From Hellea sp. (GTDB lineage Bacteria; Pseudomonadota; Alphaproteobacteria; Caulobacterales; Maricaulaceae), in assembly GCA_020631215.1 (NCBI GenBank), contig JAHDHS010000004.1, positions 59,166 to 123,165 on the forward strand: a stretch of DNA of 64,000 bases, given 5' to 3'. Positions 1-9,784 of the stretch are shown one piece after another. The notes beneath the pieces were generated by a model. It saw only the letters and a program-made list of their open reading frames with translations. It ran no database searches and was not told where the DNA came from. The position numbers and the translations under genes were made by a program. Position 1 is the stretch's first letter, and each line of letters starts with the position of its first letter.

Positions 1-2541
1 AAATTTGTCAATGACAACAACCGCTATAAAAAAGCAGCTACAGATGCCTTCCAATCTGAAATGGCAAGCTCGGCCACAAATGTTGCGCGAACTCTGGACG
101 CAGAAATAGCCTGGATTGATACGGCTTTGTCTCTGCAAGGCAGCCCAAAGCAAATCATCAATTTTGTTGCCCGCGGCCCGCGAGTTGTCGGCGCAGCCAT
201 TATCGACTCAGCAGGACAAGTCGTAAGCGCAACCCCCGGAGCCGGCGATCCGCTTGCCTCCGTCGATCGCCGGGATTTCCCGAAAAGTGGCGTCTCAATC
301 TCTTCGTTGGTCAATGACAGCGGGACGGTGACACCTGTCATCACGCGCAAGAAAGGCGATGTATTCCTGGTCGTCGCCTTACGTTCAGGCACATTAATCG
401 GGGATCAGAATACCAATCGCGTATTGATTTTAGACGGAGGGCGGGTCGTCGATGGTCAGGCCCAAATAGCCAAAGAAGGCATACTTGGCTATTTTCAAAT
501 GAGCCCAGCCAAACTTAATTATTTAAGCAAGCAATCTTCCGGAGAGACCATAACAGCCCATTCACTCGGCTCTGACAATATATGGTTGGGTGCAGCCAAG
601 GTACCTAATTCTTTTCTGACTGTTATAGACTCATTACCTCGTCAGCTATCTCCCGGACTAAAACAGAACATTTTTCTCTTTGGTCTATTATTCGCTGGAA
701 CCGCATGGCTGATTTGGAGGCTTATGTCCTTATTACTTCGGCAAATTGACTCTGTACGCAATCAACACTTTGCCAATGAAGCCTCTCAGCGCCGGGTTAA
801 TGCCGCGATGTCAGGTTACAATGGTGGATTGTGGGAGATGGACCTAACCAATAACAATGTATTTCTTTCATCCTCATTCGCTAAATTATTTGGTATGGCT
901 GAGAAAGAGACAACCATCACTCTGCCACAATTTTTAGGCCTTTTCGTCGCCGGTGACCGCGATAAACTTTACAACGCAATCAGGCGCAGCCATGTTTCCG
1001 GCCCGTTCGAGCTTGATCTTGGAATTGCACATCTGCCGATTATCATCATGGCAACAGGTAAGCCTTCATTCAACGAAGCCGATCAGGCCAAGATTATCAC
1101 GGGCATGGCGATGGATGTAACAGAGGCAAAAGGCGCGAGTATGCGCCTGCAAGCGGCCGAAGCCAGATTGCATGATGCACTCGGCTCCATGAGCGACAGT
1201 TTTGTTATCTGGGACCAGATGGATCGTTTGGTTCTATGGAACGCAAAATTTGAAGACTTTTTTGGTTTCCAGCCCGGGCAGCTTCAGCAAGGCATCGAAC
1301 ATAGTGTTGTCGAATATCACGCCAATCAAGCCATAGAGCAGATCTATGCTCTAGAGGATGGAACCGGAAATGAAATATATCTGAAGGATGGGCGATGGCT
1401 GCGCTATCTGGAGACCCACACAGTCGATGGCGGACGCGTGAGTATCGGAACAGATGTGACTGCAATCAGGACCCGTGAATATCAATTACAAGTCAATCAA
1501 GAGGCGTTGGAGCGCACCATCGCTGTCCTTAAGAAATCTCAAGTCAGGATTGTTGAGCTAGCCGAAAATTATGAGCAGGAAAAAATCCGCGCCGAAGAGG
1601 CCAATCAATCCAAATCTGAATTCCTGGCAAATATGAGCCATGAGCTACGTACGCCATTAAATGCTATCAATGGCTTTTCCGATATTATGCAGAAAGAAAT
1701 GTTCGGCCCTTTAGGCGACACGCGCTACAAAGAATATGTCAATGACATCTTGTTTTCGGGTCAACATTTGCTCAGCCTTATCAATGATATTTTGGATATG
1801 TCCAAAATTGAAGCCGGCAAGATGACTCTCAATGTTGAGCCTATGCTCCTCAATGATATGATCAAACAGGTTATACGGATCGTTCGAGGCCGCGCCGATG
1901 ACAACCGATTAAAGCTTGTTTTCCAAGAAACAGACGTGCCAGAGATCGAGGCCGACCCAAGAGCGGTTAAACAGGTCTTGTTGAATCTGGCCACCAATGC
2001 AATCAAATTTACACCCGAAGGCGGCGTCGTTCGGATTGCGGTTGAGCCCAAATCAGCCGGACTGATTATTCGCGTATCGGATACAGGTATCGGTATCTCC
2101 GAAGAAGATATTCAACGCCTTGCGCAACCCTTCGAGCAAATTGACAGTCAGCACTCCAGAAAACATGAAGGCACAGGTCTTGGGTTGGCACTTTCAAAAT
2201 CACTCGTCGAATTACATGGCGGCAACTTCACGATTGAGAGTCAAGTCGGCCAAGGCACCACGGTCATATTTACACTGCCGAGCCGTCCGCCTGAACAAAA
2301 AGACGCAACGCCTGATACTGAAGTTGGTGACGAGATTTCCCGTCTCGCACAGGATATTGCGGATGTTCTTGCCGAAGGCGGTGTTCATACGGGGGCGTCT
2401 GCGCAGACGGCTCCGGCTCAGCCTTCACCAACACCTCAAGCACCACCCGCTCCTCAAGCATACCAGGCACCGACAAGCCCACAGCAAGGCACCCCAACCC
2501 CTCCGCCTTATATTCCACCTGCGAACAGCTCTGCGGCCTAA
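1..2541 (+). CDS. pleC: PleC-like sensor histidine kinase, 5' end missing
   Basis: The reading frame is open from base 1, so the gene starts outside the window and 846 codons are visible. An extracytoplasmic sensor region is followed by one membrane segment (about bases 664-735), PAS-like segments, then HisKA and HATPase_c domains. The H-box NMSHELRTPLNAINGFSDI puts the phosphorylated His at visible residue 547. The N-box NLATNAIKF and G-boxes DTGIGI and GTGLGLA are intact. The FGPLGD..YKEY and GQHLLSLINDILDMSKIEAGKM stretches after the H-box are those I associate with the Caulobacter cell-fate kinase/phosphatase PleC, which acts on DivK and PleD. A proline/alanine-rich tail of about 60 residues follows the kinase core. 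The stop overlaps the convergent kinase gene by 3 bases. Histidine kinase is certain; the PleC assignment is by recall of family sequence and could instead be a paralogue. Confidence 0.8.
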   Translation, partial: KFVNDNNRYKKAATDAFQSEMASSATNVARTLDAEIAWIDTALSLQGSPKQIINFVARGPRVVGAAIIDSAGQVVSATPGAGDPLASVDRRDFPKSGVSISSLVNDSGTVTPVITRKKGDVFLVVALRSGTLIGDQNTNRVLILDGGRVVDGQAQIAKEGILGYFQMSPAKLNYLSKQSSGETITAHSLGSDNIWLGAAKVPNSFLTVIDSLPRQLSPGLKQNIFLFGLLFAGTAWLIWRLMSLLLRQIDSVRNQHFANEASQRRVNAAMSGYNGGLWEMDLTNNNVFLSSSFAKLFGMAEKETTITLPQFLGLFVAGDRDKLYNAIRRSHVSGPFELDLGIAHLPIIIMATGKPSFNEADQAKIITGMAMDVTEAKGASMRLQAAEARLHDALGSMSDSFVIWDQMDRLVLWNAKFEDFFGFQPGQLQQGIEHSVVEYHANQAIEQIYALEDGTGNEIYLKDGRWLRYLETHTVDGGRVSIGTDVTAIRTREYQLQVNQEALERTIAVLKKSQVRIVELAENYEQEKIRAEEANQSKSEFLANMSHELRTPLNAINGFSDIMQKEMFGPLGDTRYKEYVNDILFSGQHLLSLINDILDMSKIEAGKMTLNVEPMLLNDMIKQVIRIVRGRADDNRLKLVFQETDVPEIEADPRAVKQVLLNLATNAIKFTPEGGVVRIAVEPKSAGLIIRVSDTGIGISEEDIQRLAQPFEQIDSQHSRKHEGTGLGLALSKSLVELHGGNFTIESQVGQGTTVIFTLPSRPPEQKDATPDTEVGDEISRLAQDIADVLAEGGVHTGASAQTAPAQPSPTPQAPPAPQAYQAPTSPQQGTPTPPPYIPPANSSAA

Positions 2542-4103
2542 GCGTCTCCGCGAGGCTCAGTGGATTGATTTTTACGGCGTGGGAAAATCAGACTTGATTT
2601 TAAACCCGGAGCATCCGGTTCATCACCCAGCCCGTCATCCATTTTAAATTCCGCTCTGTGTAAATCTGCAACGGCATCGACCAAGGCCAGTCCCAAACCA
2701 CTGCCGGGTAACGTCCGGCTTTTGTCCAGACGCACAAAACGTTCTTTAACACGCTCCCGGTCCCATGATGGAATCCCGGGGCCATTATCGGATACAGAAA
2801 TTTCAACGCGGCCTTGTCGCCCTCTGCGGCTTTCCAAATGTATACGTCCGCCTTTGGGTGTATATTTAATGGCGTTTTCCAGCAAGTTAGACACGGCTTG
2901 TGACAGCAGCCCGCGATCCGCCAATATTTTGGTTTTATCTGATATCTTGGCTGTGAAGCCCAGTCCCGCCTCTTCACAGGCTGGCTCATAAAGTTCTGCC
3001 AAATCATCTAATAAGGGTTTCGGATCTATAGATTTTAGCAGCTCCCGCCTCTCTCCGGCCTCCAGCCGCGCAATGCGAAGAACACTGTCAAAGGTTGATA
3101 AAAGCTCTCCGGCATCGCCCGCAGCGGCAAATAAAATTTCGGCTTCTTTGGTATCGCCCAGCTCAACAGCCGCGCTTTCCAGCCGCGTGCGCAGACGGGT
3201 TAAAGGCGTGCGTAAATCATGAGCCACACTGTCTCCGGCATAACGCATGGCTTTCATCAGGCGGTCAATATGATCCAGCATGGCATTCAAATGCTCGGCC
3301 AGCATATCCATCTCGTCTTCGGAGTAATTACGCGGGGCGCGGCGGTCTAGATGCCCAGCCCGCACATCCGTCGCCAAGCGGTTAAAAGCCTCTACGCGGC
3401 GTGCAAAACGGCGTGAGACATACCATGATGAAATCAAACCCAGCAGCAAGGCGATAGCCGAAGATGTCAAAATTGCTGTGCGAACTCTTGCCCCGGTGCG
3501 CATCGTTGCTTCCACATCCCGAGCAACAACAATGCCGCCTAAACGATCTGTACTCTTGGACTTAAAATAACCGGCTATACCACGGCCTCGCCGTTCCGAT
3601 TCGCCTTCATCCTGCGTGCGAGGATCGCGATAGAAAAATTCGATCTTGGAAAAGCTTGTGCCGTTTCCAGTCAAAAAACCTTCCTGACGCTCGGTTGTTT
3701 GAACAACCTGCTCTGCCAGGTTTCCAACGGTGCTGAGCGGCGTTTGGAAAATATAAAGCCCTTCATAGTTTGCTCCGCGCAGGAACACCGCGCGGCTGAC
3801 CTCTTCTATACCGCCCAGATCATATGTCCGCTGATAGGCGGGATCGCTCTCTTTATAATCAGCGGGTAAATTACCCAGCTCGACTTCTCGCACCACTCTG
3901 GCAGCACCGCCCCGATCAAAGACGGTTTGAAGCTCTGCAATTTCCTTCGTGATTTCCCGGTCGACCCGGCGAAGTTCTGATGAAATTGTGGCGTAATAAA
4001 TATAGCCTAGCGCGGCGAATAGCGAGACGACAAACAGAAATGCGCCCAACAGAGATAATCTGAAGAGCGTATTTCGAAGTAATTTTTGAAGCGCGGCAAA
4101 CAC
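2538..4103 (-). CDS. two-component sensor histidine kinase (HAMP type)
   Basis: A 521-residue membrane kinase. TM1 is at about residues 13-38 and TM2 at about 208-230, enclosing a periplasmic sensor loop. A HAMP linker, HisKA (VAHDLRTPLTRL, His about 295) and HATPase_c (NLLENAIKY, DNGPGIP, GSGLGLAL) follow. The start is GTG. It lies 24 bases downstream of the OmpR-family regulator gene and is evidently its partner, and the HtrA protease gene lies upstream of both. That order suggests an envelope-stress or metal-responsive pathway of the CpxAR/CzcRS general type, but the signal cannot be read from the sequence. Confidence 0.9.
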   Translation of the reverse strand: MFAALQKLLRNTLFRLSLLGAFLFVVSLFAALGYIYYATISSELRRVDREITKEIAELQTVFDRGGAARVVREVELGNLPADYKESDPAYQRTYDLGGIEEVSRAVFLRGANYEGLYIFQTPLSTVGNLAEQVVQTTERQEGFLTGNGTSFSKIEFFYRDPRTQDEGESERRGRGIAGYFKSKSTDRLGGIVVARDVEATMRTGARVRTAILTSSAIALLLGLISSWYVSRRFARRVEAFNRLATDVRAGHLDRRAPRNYSEDEMDMLAEHLNAMLDHIDRLMKAMRYAGDSVAHDLRTPLTRLRTRLESAAVELGDTKEAEILFAAAGDAGELLSTFDSVLRIARLEAGERRELLKSIDPKPLLDDLAELYEPACEEAGLGFTAKISDKTKILADRGLLSQAVSNLLENAIKYTPKGGRIHLESRRGRQGRVEISVSDNGPGIPSWDRERVKERFVRLDKSRTLPGSGLGLALVDAVADLHRAEFKMDDGLGDEPDAPGLKSSLIFPRRKNQSTEPRGDA

Positions 4104-4127
4104 AGCCTGCTCTTAGGCGGTCAGCGC

Positions 4128-4799
4128 CTATACCTGCAAGCGATAACCCGCACCGCGAACAGTGTGCAGAAGCTGCTCATCGAATTCTTTGTCAATTTTC
4201 CCCCGCAAGCGAGAGATATGAACATCGATAACATTTGTCTGGGGGTCGAAATGATAATCCCAGACTTTTTCCAGCAGCATGGTCCGCGTTACTACGCGTC
4301 CAGCATTACGCATTAAACATTCCAGCAGGCGAAACTCGCGCGGTTGCAACAATATCTTTTGACCGCCCCGGCGCACAGTGCGGGCGAGCAAATCCATTTC
4401 CAAATCACCGACTTTCAGCTTGGTCACAGCCGCAGACGGATCAGACCGGCGGCCAATGGCTTCCACGCGGGCCAATAATTCTGTGAAGGAATAGGGCTTC
4501 GCCAGATAGTCATCACCACCCGCGCGAAGACCTTCGACTTTGTGGTCGACTTCACCCAATGCTGACAAAATCAGAACCGGCGTGGCGTCGCCATCTTCGC
4601 GCAGATTGGCCAGCACTTCGAGCCCGTCCATTTTAGGCAGCATTCGGTCCAAAATAAGCGCGTCATAATCCGCCGCGCGGGCCATCTCTAGACCCAGATC
4701 GCCATCCGCGGCAAGGTCCACAACATGACCGGCTTCCATTAAGCCTTTGCGGACATATTCGGCCGCTACTTCATCGTCTTCTACGACTAAAATTCGCAT
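4128..4799 (-). CDS. OmpR/PhoB-family response regulator
   Basis: Receiver domain with the acidic pocket EDDE near residue 8, phospho-acceptor Asp51 (ALILDRMLPKMDG) and conserved Lys (YLAKPYS), followed by a winged-helix trans_reg_C domain (PREFRLLECLM, VIDVHISRLRGKI, VRGAGYRL). The ORF track begins four codons earlier (MEKK). I chose the internal ATG because GGAG lies about 7 bases upstream of it and inside that extension. It is transcribed with the downstream kinase and probably with the upstream protease, whose stop is about 57 bases away. Confidence 0.92.
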   Translation of the reverse strand: MRILVVEDDEVAAEYVRKGLMEAGHVVDLAADGDLGLEMARAADYDALILDRMLPKMDGLEVLANLREDGDATPVLILSALGEVDHKVEGLRAGGDDYLAKPYSFTELLARVEAIGRRSDPSAAVTKLKVGDLEMDLLARTVRRGGQKILLQPREFRLLECLMRNAGRVVTRTMLLEKVWDYHFDPQTNVIDVHISRLRGKIDKEFDEQLLHTVRGAGYRLQV

Positions 4800-4855
4800 T
4801 TTTTTCTCCATAGGTCCCCACCCATTTTTGGTTAATCTTGATTCCTAATTTGGCA

Positions 4856-6517
4856 TTATAAAGGCAAAGGCAGCACCATATATGTTTCGCGGCCATCTTT
4901 GTGACGCACATTGACGACCAACCCATCCTGCTTGGCCAATTTCGCGTTCAGGACAATGGTCTTGAACGCAGCGACTTCTGCGATTGGCTGAGAGTCAGCT
5001 TCGAGCAAAACCATGCCCATTTTGAATCCGGCGGCTTCCGCATCACTGCCTGGCTCAACGGCTTCGACATAGACACCCACCTGATCGGAGCGCATGCCGA
5101 TGGCCGTGCGGAATTCGGCCGACAAATCCAGCAAATGCAGGCCAGTATCGATATTCACCTTGGCATGCGGAGCTGCTTTGGGCGGGGGTGGCGGTAAGCC
5201 TTGGGAAATCGCATTGGCGCGATCCACTTCGGCTTTTTCAGGACGCTCGCCGATGGACACATCCAGCGCATAGGTCTTTTCCTCGCGCTCATAAATAATT
5301 TTGGCGACGTCTCCAGGGCGCAGCGCCGCAATGGCGCGCGTCGCTTCGACCGAATTTCTGACCGGTGTGTCACCAATACGCAGAATGATGTCATCCACTT
5401 GCAAGCCATAACGTTCTGCCGGGCCGCCCGGTACGACATTATTAACCGTTGCGCCGGCTTTGAAAATACCGGGACGACCTTCCATTTCAAAGGTCGCTGT
5501 GCGCAGACCTGCACCCAGATATCCGCGCCGCACACGCCCATCGGCTCTGATTGCGTTGACCACATCTTCGGCCGTATGATGCGGGATGACAAAAGCGATA
5601 CCAACGCTTGCGCCGGTAGGCGAGTAGATCGCAGAGTTCACGCCGACCACTTCGCCGTCCAGATTAAACAAAGGCCCGCCAGAGTTACCCCGGTTAATCG
5701 TGGCATCGGTCTGAATATAATCGACATAAGACCCGCTTTCCACGCGCTCCCGGCCAATGGCTGAAATTACGCCGAGCGATGTCGATTGACCAATCCCGAA
5801 TGGATTACCAATGGCGACAACCCAATCGCCGATGCGAATATCATTGCCTTTGTGGAATTTGACATGCGGAATTTTCTCCTGCGTTTGTATTTCCAGCAAA
5901 GCCAGATCGGTTTCTTCATCCGTCCCGATAATCTTGGCCGGATATTTACGCCCGTCATTAAACTCGATGTCGATATAGGTGCCGCCATCAATCACATGGT
6001 AATTGGTCACAACTTCCAGCTTGTCAGAAATCACAAAGCCTGAGCCCTGTCCCTCTGATGTTGTCTCGCCGCTTTCGGTCGTGACAACAATATTGACAAC
6101 TGACGGGCTGACTTGTCCGACCAGATCAGCGATAGATGGCAAAGCGCTGACCGGCATATCCATCATACTGCTCGGTTGCGGCGCTATGTATGGCAAGCTC
6201 GCTTCGCTTGCGGGGGGCGGCGTAATGGTTTGCGGCGTTTCAAATATCTCTATAGTTCCAGTGGATGGCGTCGGCGCGGGATCATTTTGCGAAAACTCCC
6301 GCAGCGGAACAAAGCCCTCTGGAATAGCTGGCGCGCTTTGCGGTTCAGAATTTTCCGGTATTGGGTTTTGTGGGACTGGGCTATGTACCGTTTCGGCAGG
6401 CGCATCATTGATCGCCGGCACATATTGCGCAGACGCCATTACCGGCGCAGCACATATGGCAACGCTGAGCAGCAGCGCATGATTTAATCTTTGTTTTTTG
6501 GGGGCTAGCTTTGGCAC
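4856..6517 (-). CDS. degP: HtrA/Do-family periplasmic serine protease
   Basis: Signal peptide (LLLSVAICAAPVMASA), then a proline-rich linker of about 90 residues, a trypsin-like domain and two PDZ domains. The catalytic triad is readable: His in TNYHVIDGG (about residue 174), Asp in ETDLALLEI and Ser in GNSGGPLF (about 279). The PDZ1 region begins near GYLGAGL and PDZ2 lies in the last 100 residues. The start is GTG at 6517 because AAGGAG sits 5 bases upstream; the track's GTG at 6523 overlaps that ribosome site. The family degrades or refolds damaged envelope proteins. Encoding it upstream of a two-component system suggests that system controls it. DegQ or MucD would be equally fair names. 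Confidence 0.9.
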   Translation of the reverse strand: MPKLAPKKQRLNHALLLSVAICAAPVMASAQYVPAINDAPAETVHSPVPQNPIPENSEPQSAPAIPEGFVPLREFSQNDPAPTPSTGTIEIFETPQTITPPPASEASLPYIAPQPSSMMDMPVSALPSIADLVGQVSPSVVNIVVTTESGETTSEGQGSGFVISDKLEVVTNYHVIDGGTYIDIEFNDGRKYPAKIIGTDEETDLALLEIQTQEKIPHVKFHKGNDIRIGDWVVAIGNPFGIGQSTSLGVISAIGRERVESGSYVDYIQTDATINRGNSGGPLFNLDGEVVGVNSAIYSPTGASVGIAFVIPHHTAEDVVNAIRADGRVRRGYLGAGLRTATFEMEGRPGIFKAGATVNNVVPGGPAERYGLQVDDIILRIGDTPVRNSVEATRAIAALRPGDVAKIIYEREEKTYALDVSIGERPEKAEVDRANAISQGLPPPPPKAAPHAKVNIDTGLHLLDLSAEFRTAIGMRSDQVGVYVEAVEPGSDAEAAGFKMGMVLLEADSQPIAEVAAFKTIVLNAKLAKQDGLVVNVRHKDGRETYMVLPLPL

Positions 6518-6606
6518 AAGCACTCCTTAACCTAGATGTCAGAGTGGGGTCTGACAGATAACCTAATTATTACCACAAGATGACGAAATAGTCATATTGG
6601 GTGACG

Positions 6607-7251
6607 TCACCGTGATATCAATAAAAACAGGTTGTTTTTTGGCATTACACGACGGGTCATCTGATTAAACCCATGCTTTGCAAAGATATGCTTAACAGAA
6701 TCTAACTCTCTGACGCCCCAAGCCGGATTGCGGGCCTTTAGGGAGCGGTCAAAGTCGAGATTTGATGGCGCGGTGGAACCGCCTTCCTGAAATGGCCCGT
6801 AAAAACAGACCATGCCGTCATGAGTCAGGCACTGCGAAGCACCGGATGCGATCCCTAATGCGGCTTCCCATGGGGCGATATGAATCATGTTGGCGCAAAA
6901 AATCGCGTCATATGTGCCAAGGCCATCCGTCCAGCCATCCTGCATCGTGTTGATGTCTAAAGGTTGTGGTAAATCAAGCCCCTCGGCGGCTATCCATGCG
7001 GCCTGACTCTCGCGCGATTGAGGGTCCGGATCGGAAAATTGCCACGTCACATCAGGCCTTCGGGAGAGGGTTTCGATACCATGTTCGCCCGTGCCGGATG
7101 CGATTTCCAAAACTGACGCCTGTGCGGATAAAACCTCAGCCAGTACATCCGCGATGACGCCTTTATTGCGGCCCGCTGACGGCGAAAAGAGCCGCCCGTC
7201 CTTCTGACCACGTTCTTCGAGAGCGATCGGCTGCTTGGGTTGATCACTCAT
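6607..7251 (-). CDS. DUF938-family SAM-dependent methyltransferase
   Basis: A 214-residue class I methyltransferase. The SAM-binding glycine motif is VLEIASGTGEHG, the acidic end of strand 2 is FSDPDPQS, and FCANMIHIAPWEA and GMVCFYGPF are typical of DUF938. No substrate is established for this family as far as I know. It is the last gene of the PepSY / regulator / kinase unit and overlaps the kinase stop by 4 bases (ATGA), so it is translationally coupled to it. Confidence 0.85.
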   Translation of the reverse strand: MSDQPKQPIALEERGQKDGRLFSPSAGRNKGVIADVLAEVLSAQASVLEIASGTGEHGIETLSRRPDVTWQFSDPDPQSRESQAAWIAAEGLDLPQPLDINTMQDGWTDGLGTYDAIFCANMIHIAPWEAALGIASGASQCLTHDGMVCFYGPFQEGGSTAPSNLDFDRSLKARNPAWGVRELDSVKHIFAKHGFNQMTRRVMPKNNLFLLISR

Positions 7252-8636
7252 ACATTCGGCCTGACGCGCGGCAGAGTCAGGCTGACTTTCAGCCCGCCTA
7301 TATCAGACTTCCCCAATGTGACCTGCCCCTTATAGGCCGTGCAAAGATCATCCACGATGGAAAGCCCCAAGCCGCTGCCGGGCGTAGCCTCATCCAATCT
7401 GGCACCGCGCTTGAGCGCCTCGGCATAATCTTTTTCCGAAAGGCCGGGCCCGTCATCTTCGATTGTAATTTTCATATCAACTTCGGACGATAGAAGTTCC
7501 GTATTGACGATGACACGGCTACCGGTCCATTTCGCCGCATTATCCATCAAATTGCCAACCATTTCTTCTAGATCACGTTTCGCACCCCGAAATATCAAAC
7601 CCGCCTCTCCGCGCCGGACGATTTCAAGTTCTTTATCCCGATAAATACGGGGCAATGTACGTACAAGGCTATCAATCACCTCATCCACCGGCGCCGTGAC
7701 CCCAATGGATTGCCCGCGCGCAGCTGCTCGTGCGCGGCGCAAATGGTGATCCACTTGAGACGCCATGATCTCGGTCTGGCGGTTGACGATTTCGGAAGGT
7801 GTGTCATCTTTCAATCTGGCCTCATTTTGCAAAACGGCAATGGGCGTTTTCAAGGCATGGGCTAAATTTCCAACATGTGTTCGGGCGCGTTCAACGATAT
7901 TTTTATTATGTGATATCAATGAGTTAAGCTCTTGCGCGAGCGGCTCAATTTCCGGCGGATAATCGCCATCCACTTGGGCTTCTCGGCCCTCACGAACATC
8001 CGTCACCCGGTCTGTCAAAGCAAAGAGCGGCCTAAGCCCGACGCGCACCTGCATCCACATCGCGGTCATCAGCCCCACAGTCATAATAATCAAAAGCCCT
8101 AAAGCAATCACCGCAAATTGAGAGATAGACCGGCTCGCCGGGCGGCGGTCAGCCGCAGCCAGCACGATGACGGGATCGTCCATACCCGGCAGGACGACCT
8201 GCCGCGCCAGTGCCCGAAGCGGTTCATTTTCATCCGGCCCCAAAACCGGACTGCGGATAAATTCACCGGCTTTGGCATTTAAATCTGACAAAGCGGTCTC
8301 GGGAATACTGACGCTCTCACCGTAAAGAGACCGCGAAGCCACGAAAATCGAGAGTGGCCCCTCGCCCTCATCTTGTCCAATCAACCAATAACGCCCGGAT
8401 AAAGCCCGCTGATAACGCGGGTCCAAAGGTTCCCGCGTTAAACGCAATTGCCCCTCTTCATCTACTTCGACAGATGCGATCAGAGCTGTCACAGCGCTTT
8501 CCAAAGGATCATCAAAGCTGCGGTAAATCGTGTTACGATATACGAGCGTCAGGATAATGGCAGCAATCAGCAGAGCCGGCACAGCCCATAAAGCTGCGCT
8601 GCGCACCAAAGATGAGACAAGTGAGCGATTCGCCAT
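7248..8636 (-). CDS. PhoQ/QseC-type sensor histidine kinase
   Basis: A 462-residue kinase with TM1 at about residues 13-32, a periplasmic loop and TM2 at about 172-195. HAMP, HisKA (GNLAHALKTPIAVL) and HATPase_c (LMDNAAKW, DDGPGLS, GSGLGLSI) follow. The H-box with AHALKTPI is of the PhoQ subtype. It sits 9 bases after its response regulator and overlaps the DUF938 gene. With the PepSY gene upstream this is the familiar PepSY-RR-HK arrangement, often linked to divalent-cation or envelope sensing; the signal here is inferred only. Confidence 0.9.
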   Translation of the reverse strand: MANRSLVSSLVRSAALWAVPALLIAAIILTLVYRNTIYRSFDDPLESAVTALIASVEVDEEGQLRLTREPLDPRYQRALSGRYWLIGQDEGEGPLSIFVASRSLYGESVSIPETALSDLNAKAGEFIRSPVLGPDENEPLRALARQVVLPGMDDPVIVLAAADRRPASRSISQFAVIALGLLIIMTVGLMTAMWMQVRVGLRPLFALTDRVTDVREGREAQVDGDYPPEIEPLAQELNSLISHNKNIVERARTHVGNLAHALKTPIAVLQNEARLKDDTPSEIVNRQTEIMASQVDHHLRRARAAARGQSIGVTAPVDEVIDSLVRTLPRIYRDKELEIVRRGEAGLIFRGAKRDLEEMVGNLMDNAAKWTGSRVIVNTELLSSEVDMKITIEDDGPGLSEKDYAEALKRGARLDEATPGSGLGLSIVDDLCTAYKGQVTLGKSDIGGLKVSLTLPRVRPNV

Positions 8637-8645
8637 AGAGGCTGA

Positions 8646-9320
8646 CTAAGCTTTGCTGTCCTCTGGATCAACGAGTCGGTAGCCGAGGCCGCGCACGGTC
8701 TCGATCCGATCTGTCCCGATTTTGCGGCGTAGACGCCCAACAAAAACTTCAATTGTGTTGGAGTCACGATCGAAATCCTGATCATAGATATGCTCGACCA
8801 ATTCGGTACGTGAAATCACACGGCCCTGATGGGACGCCATATAGGACAGCAGGCGAAATTCATGACTGGTCAATTTGATCGGCGCGCCGCTGACAAAAGC
8901 CCGGGCCGAGCGGTTATCAACGGTCAAATCGCCGAGTTCAATCATATCCGTTGTATGACCCGACGCCCGGCGGATAAGCGCCCGCAGACGCGCCAGAAGT
9001 TCCTCAGTATGGAATGGCTTGGTCAGATAATCATCCGCGCCCGCATCAAATCCTGCCACTTTTTCAGACCATTGATCCCGTGCTGTTAAAATGATCACCG
9101 GGAAGGTTTTCCCGTCCGCGCGCCATTTCTGCAATATGCTGACCCCGTCTATAAGCGGCAGACCCAGATCCAATATCACCGCATCATAAGGTTCCGTATC
9201 ACCCAGAAAGTGACCTTCCTCACCATCGGCGGCCACGTCTACGGCATAGCCGGTATCCTTCAGCGCCTGATGCAACTGGCGGGACAAATCCTGATCATCT
9301 TCAACAACGAGTATACGCAT
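8646..9320 (-). CDS. PhoP/QseB-type response regulator
   Basis: Receiver domain with phospho-acceptor Asp51 (AVILDLGLPLIDG) and Lys in YLTKPFH, then a winged-helix effector domain (TSHEFRLLSYM, TIEVFVGRLRRKIG, VRGLGYRLV). ATG start with GGAG about 7 bases upstream. Cotranscribed with the kinase downstream and the PepSY protein upstream (33 bases). Confidence 0.93.
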   Translation of the reverse strand: MRILVVEDDQDLSRQLHQALKDTGYAVDVAADGEEGHFLGDTEPYDAVILDLGLPLIDGVSILQKWRADGKTFPVIILTARDQWSEKVAGFDAGADDYLTKPFHTEELLARLRALIRRASGHTTDMIELGDLTVDNRSARAFVSGAPIKLTSHEFRLLSYMASHQGRVISRTELVEHIYDQDFDRDSNTIEVFVGRLRRKIGTDRIETVRGLGYRLVDPEDSKA

Positions 9321-9353
9321 GGGACAGCTCCAACGATAGATTATCGATTTGGA

Positions 9354-9698
9354 TTATCTTTTGACACGTCCCGTTGTCGCGTCAATGTAAACATCAACAA
9401 CGCGGCCATTTTTTGCGATGACGCGCACGCGATATGTGTCACCTTTCCGGGAAATATCGACGACTTCACCGCCGCCAACCTGCGACAAGGCGATTGATTT
9501 TGCTTCGGATGCCGAAACTTTGCGTTCTGCCAGCATTTCACGGGTAATATCAGGGGCCGCAAAATTAGAGATCAAAGTCTCAGTCGAATAGGATGGAAAA
9601 GACACATTCAGAGCCTCATCCGCAAATGCGGACTGATGGCCGCTGGCCATCACCATCACGCCCAAGGCGGCGACAAGATATCGACTTAACTTACACAT
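9354..9698 (-). CDS. secreted PepSY-domain protein
   Basis: A 114-residue protein with a cleavable signal peptide (AALGVMVMASGHQSAFA) and one PepSY repeat over residues about 55-114 (SEAKSIALSQVGGGEVVDI, VYIDATTGRV). PepSY domains act as periplasmic inhibitory or regulatory modules. First gene of the transcription unit feeding the PhoPQ-like pair, so probably a signal modulator or a target of that pair. Confidence 0.85.
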   Translation of the reverse strand: MCKLSRYLVAALGVMVMASGHQSAFADEALNVSFPSYSTETLISNFAAPDITREMLAERKVSASEAKSIALSQVGGGEVVDISRKGDTYRVRVIAKNGRVVDVYIDATTGRVKR

Positions 9699-9784
9699 GC
9701 GTCAGAATTAGTACAAATCCCCTGAACCTAATCTGAATAGAATGTTTGGCTTAAGTTCAGCGCAGTGTCACGCGAAAACACCGC

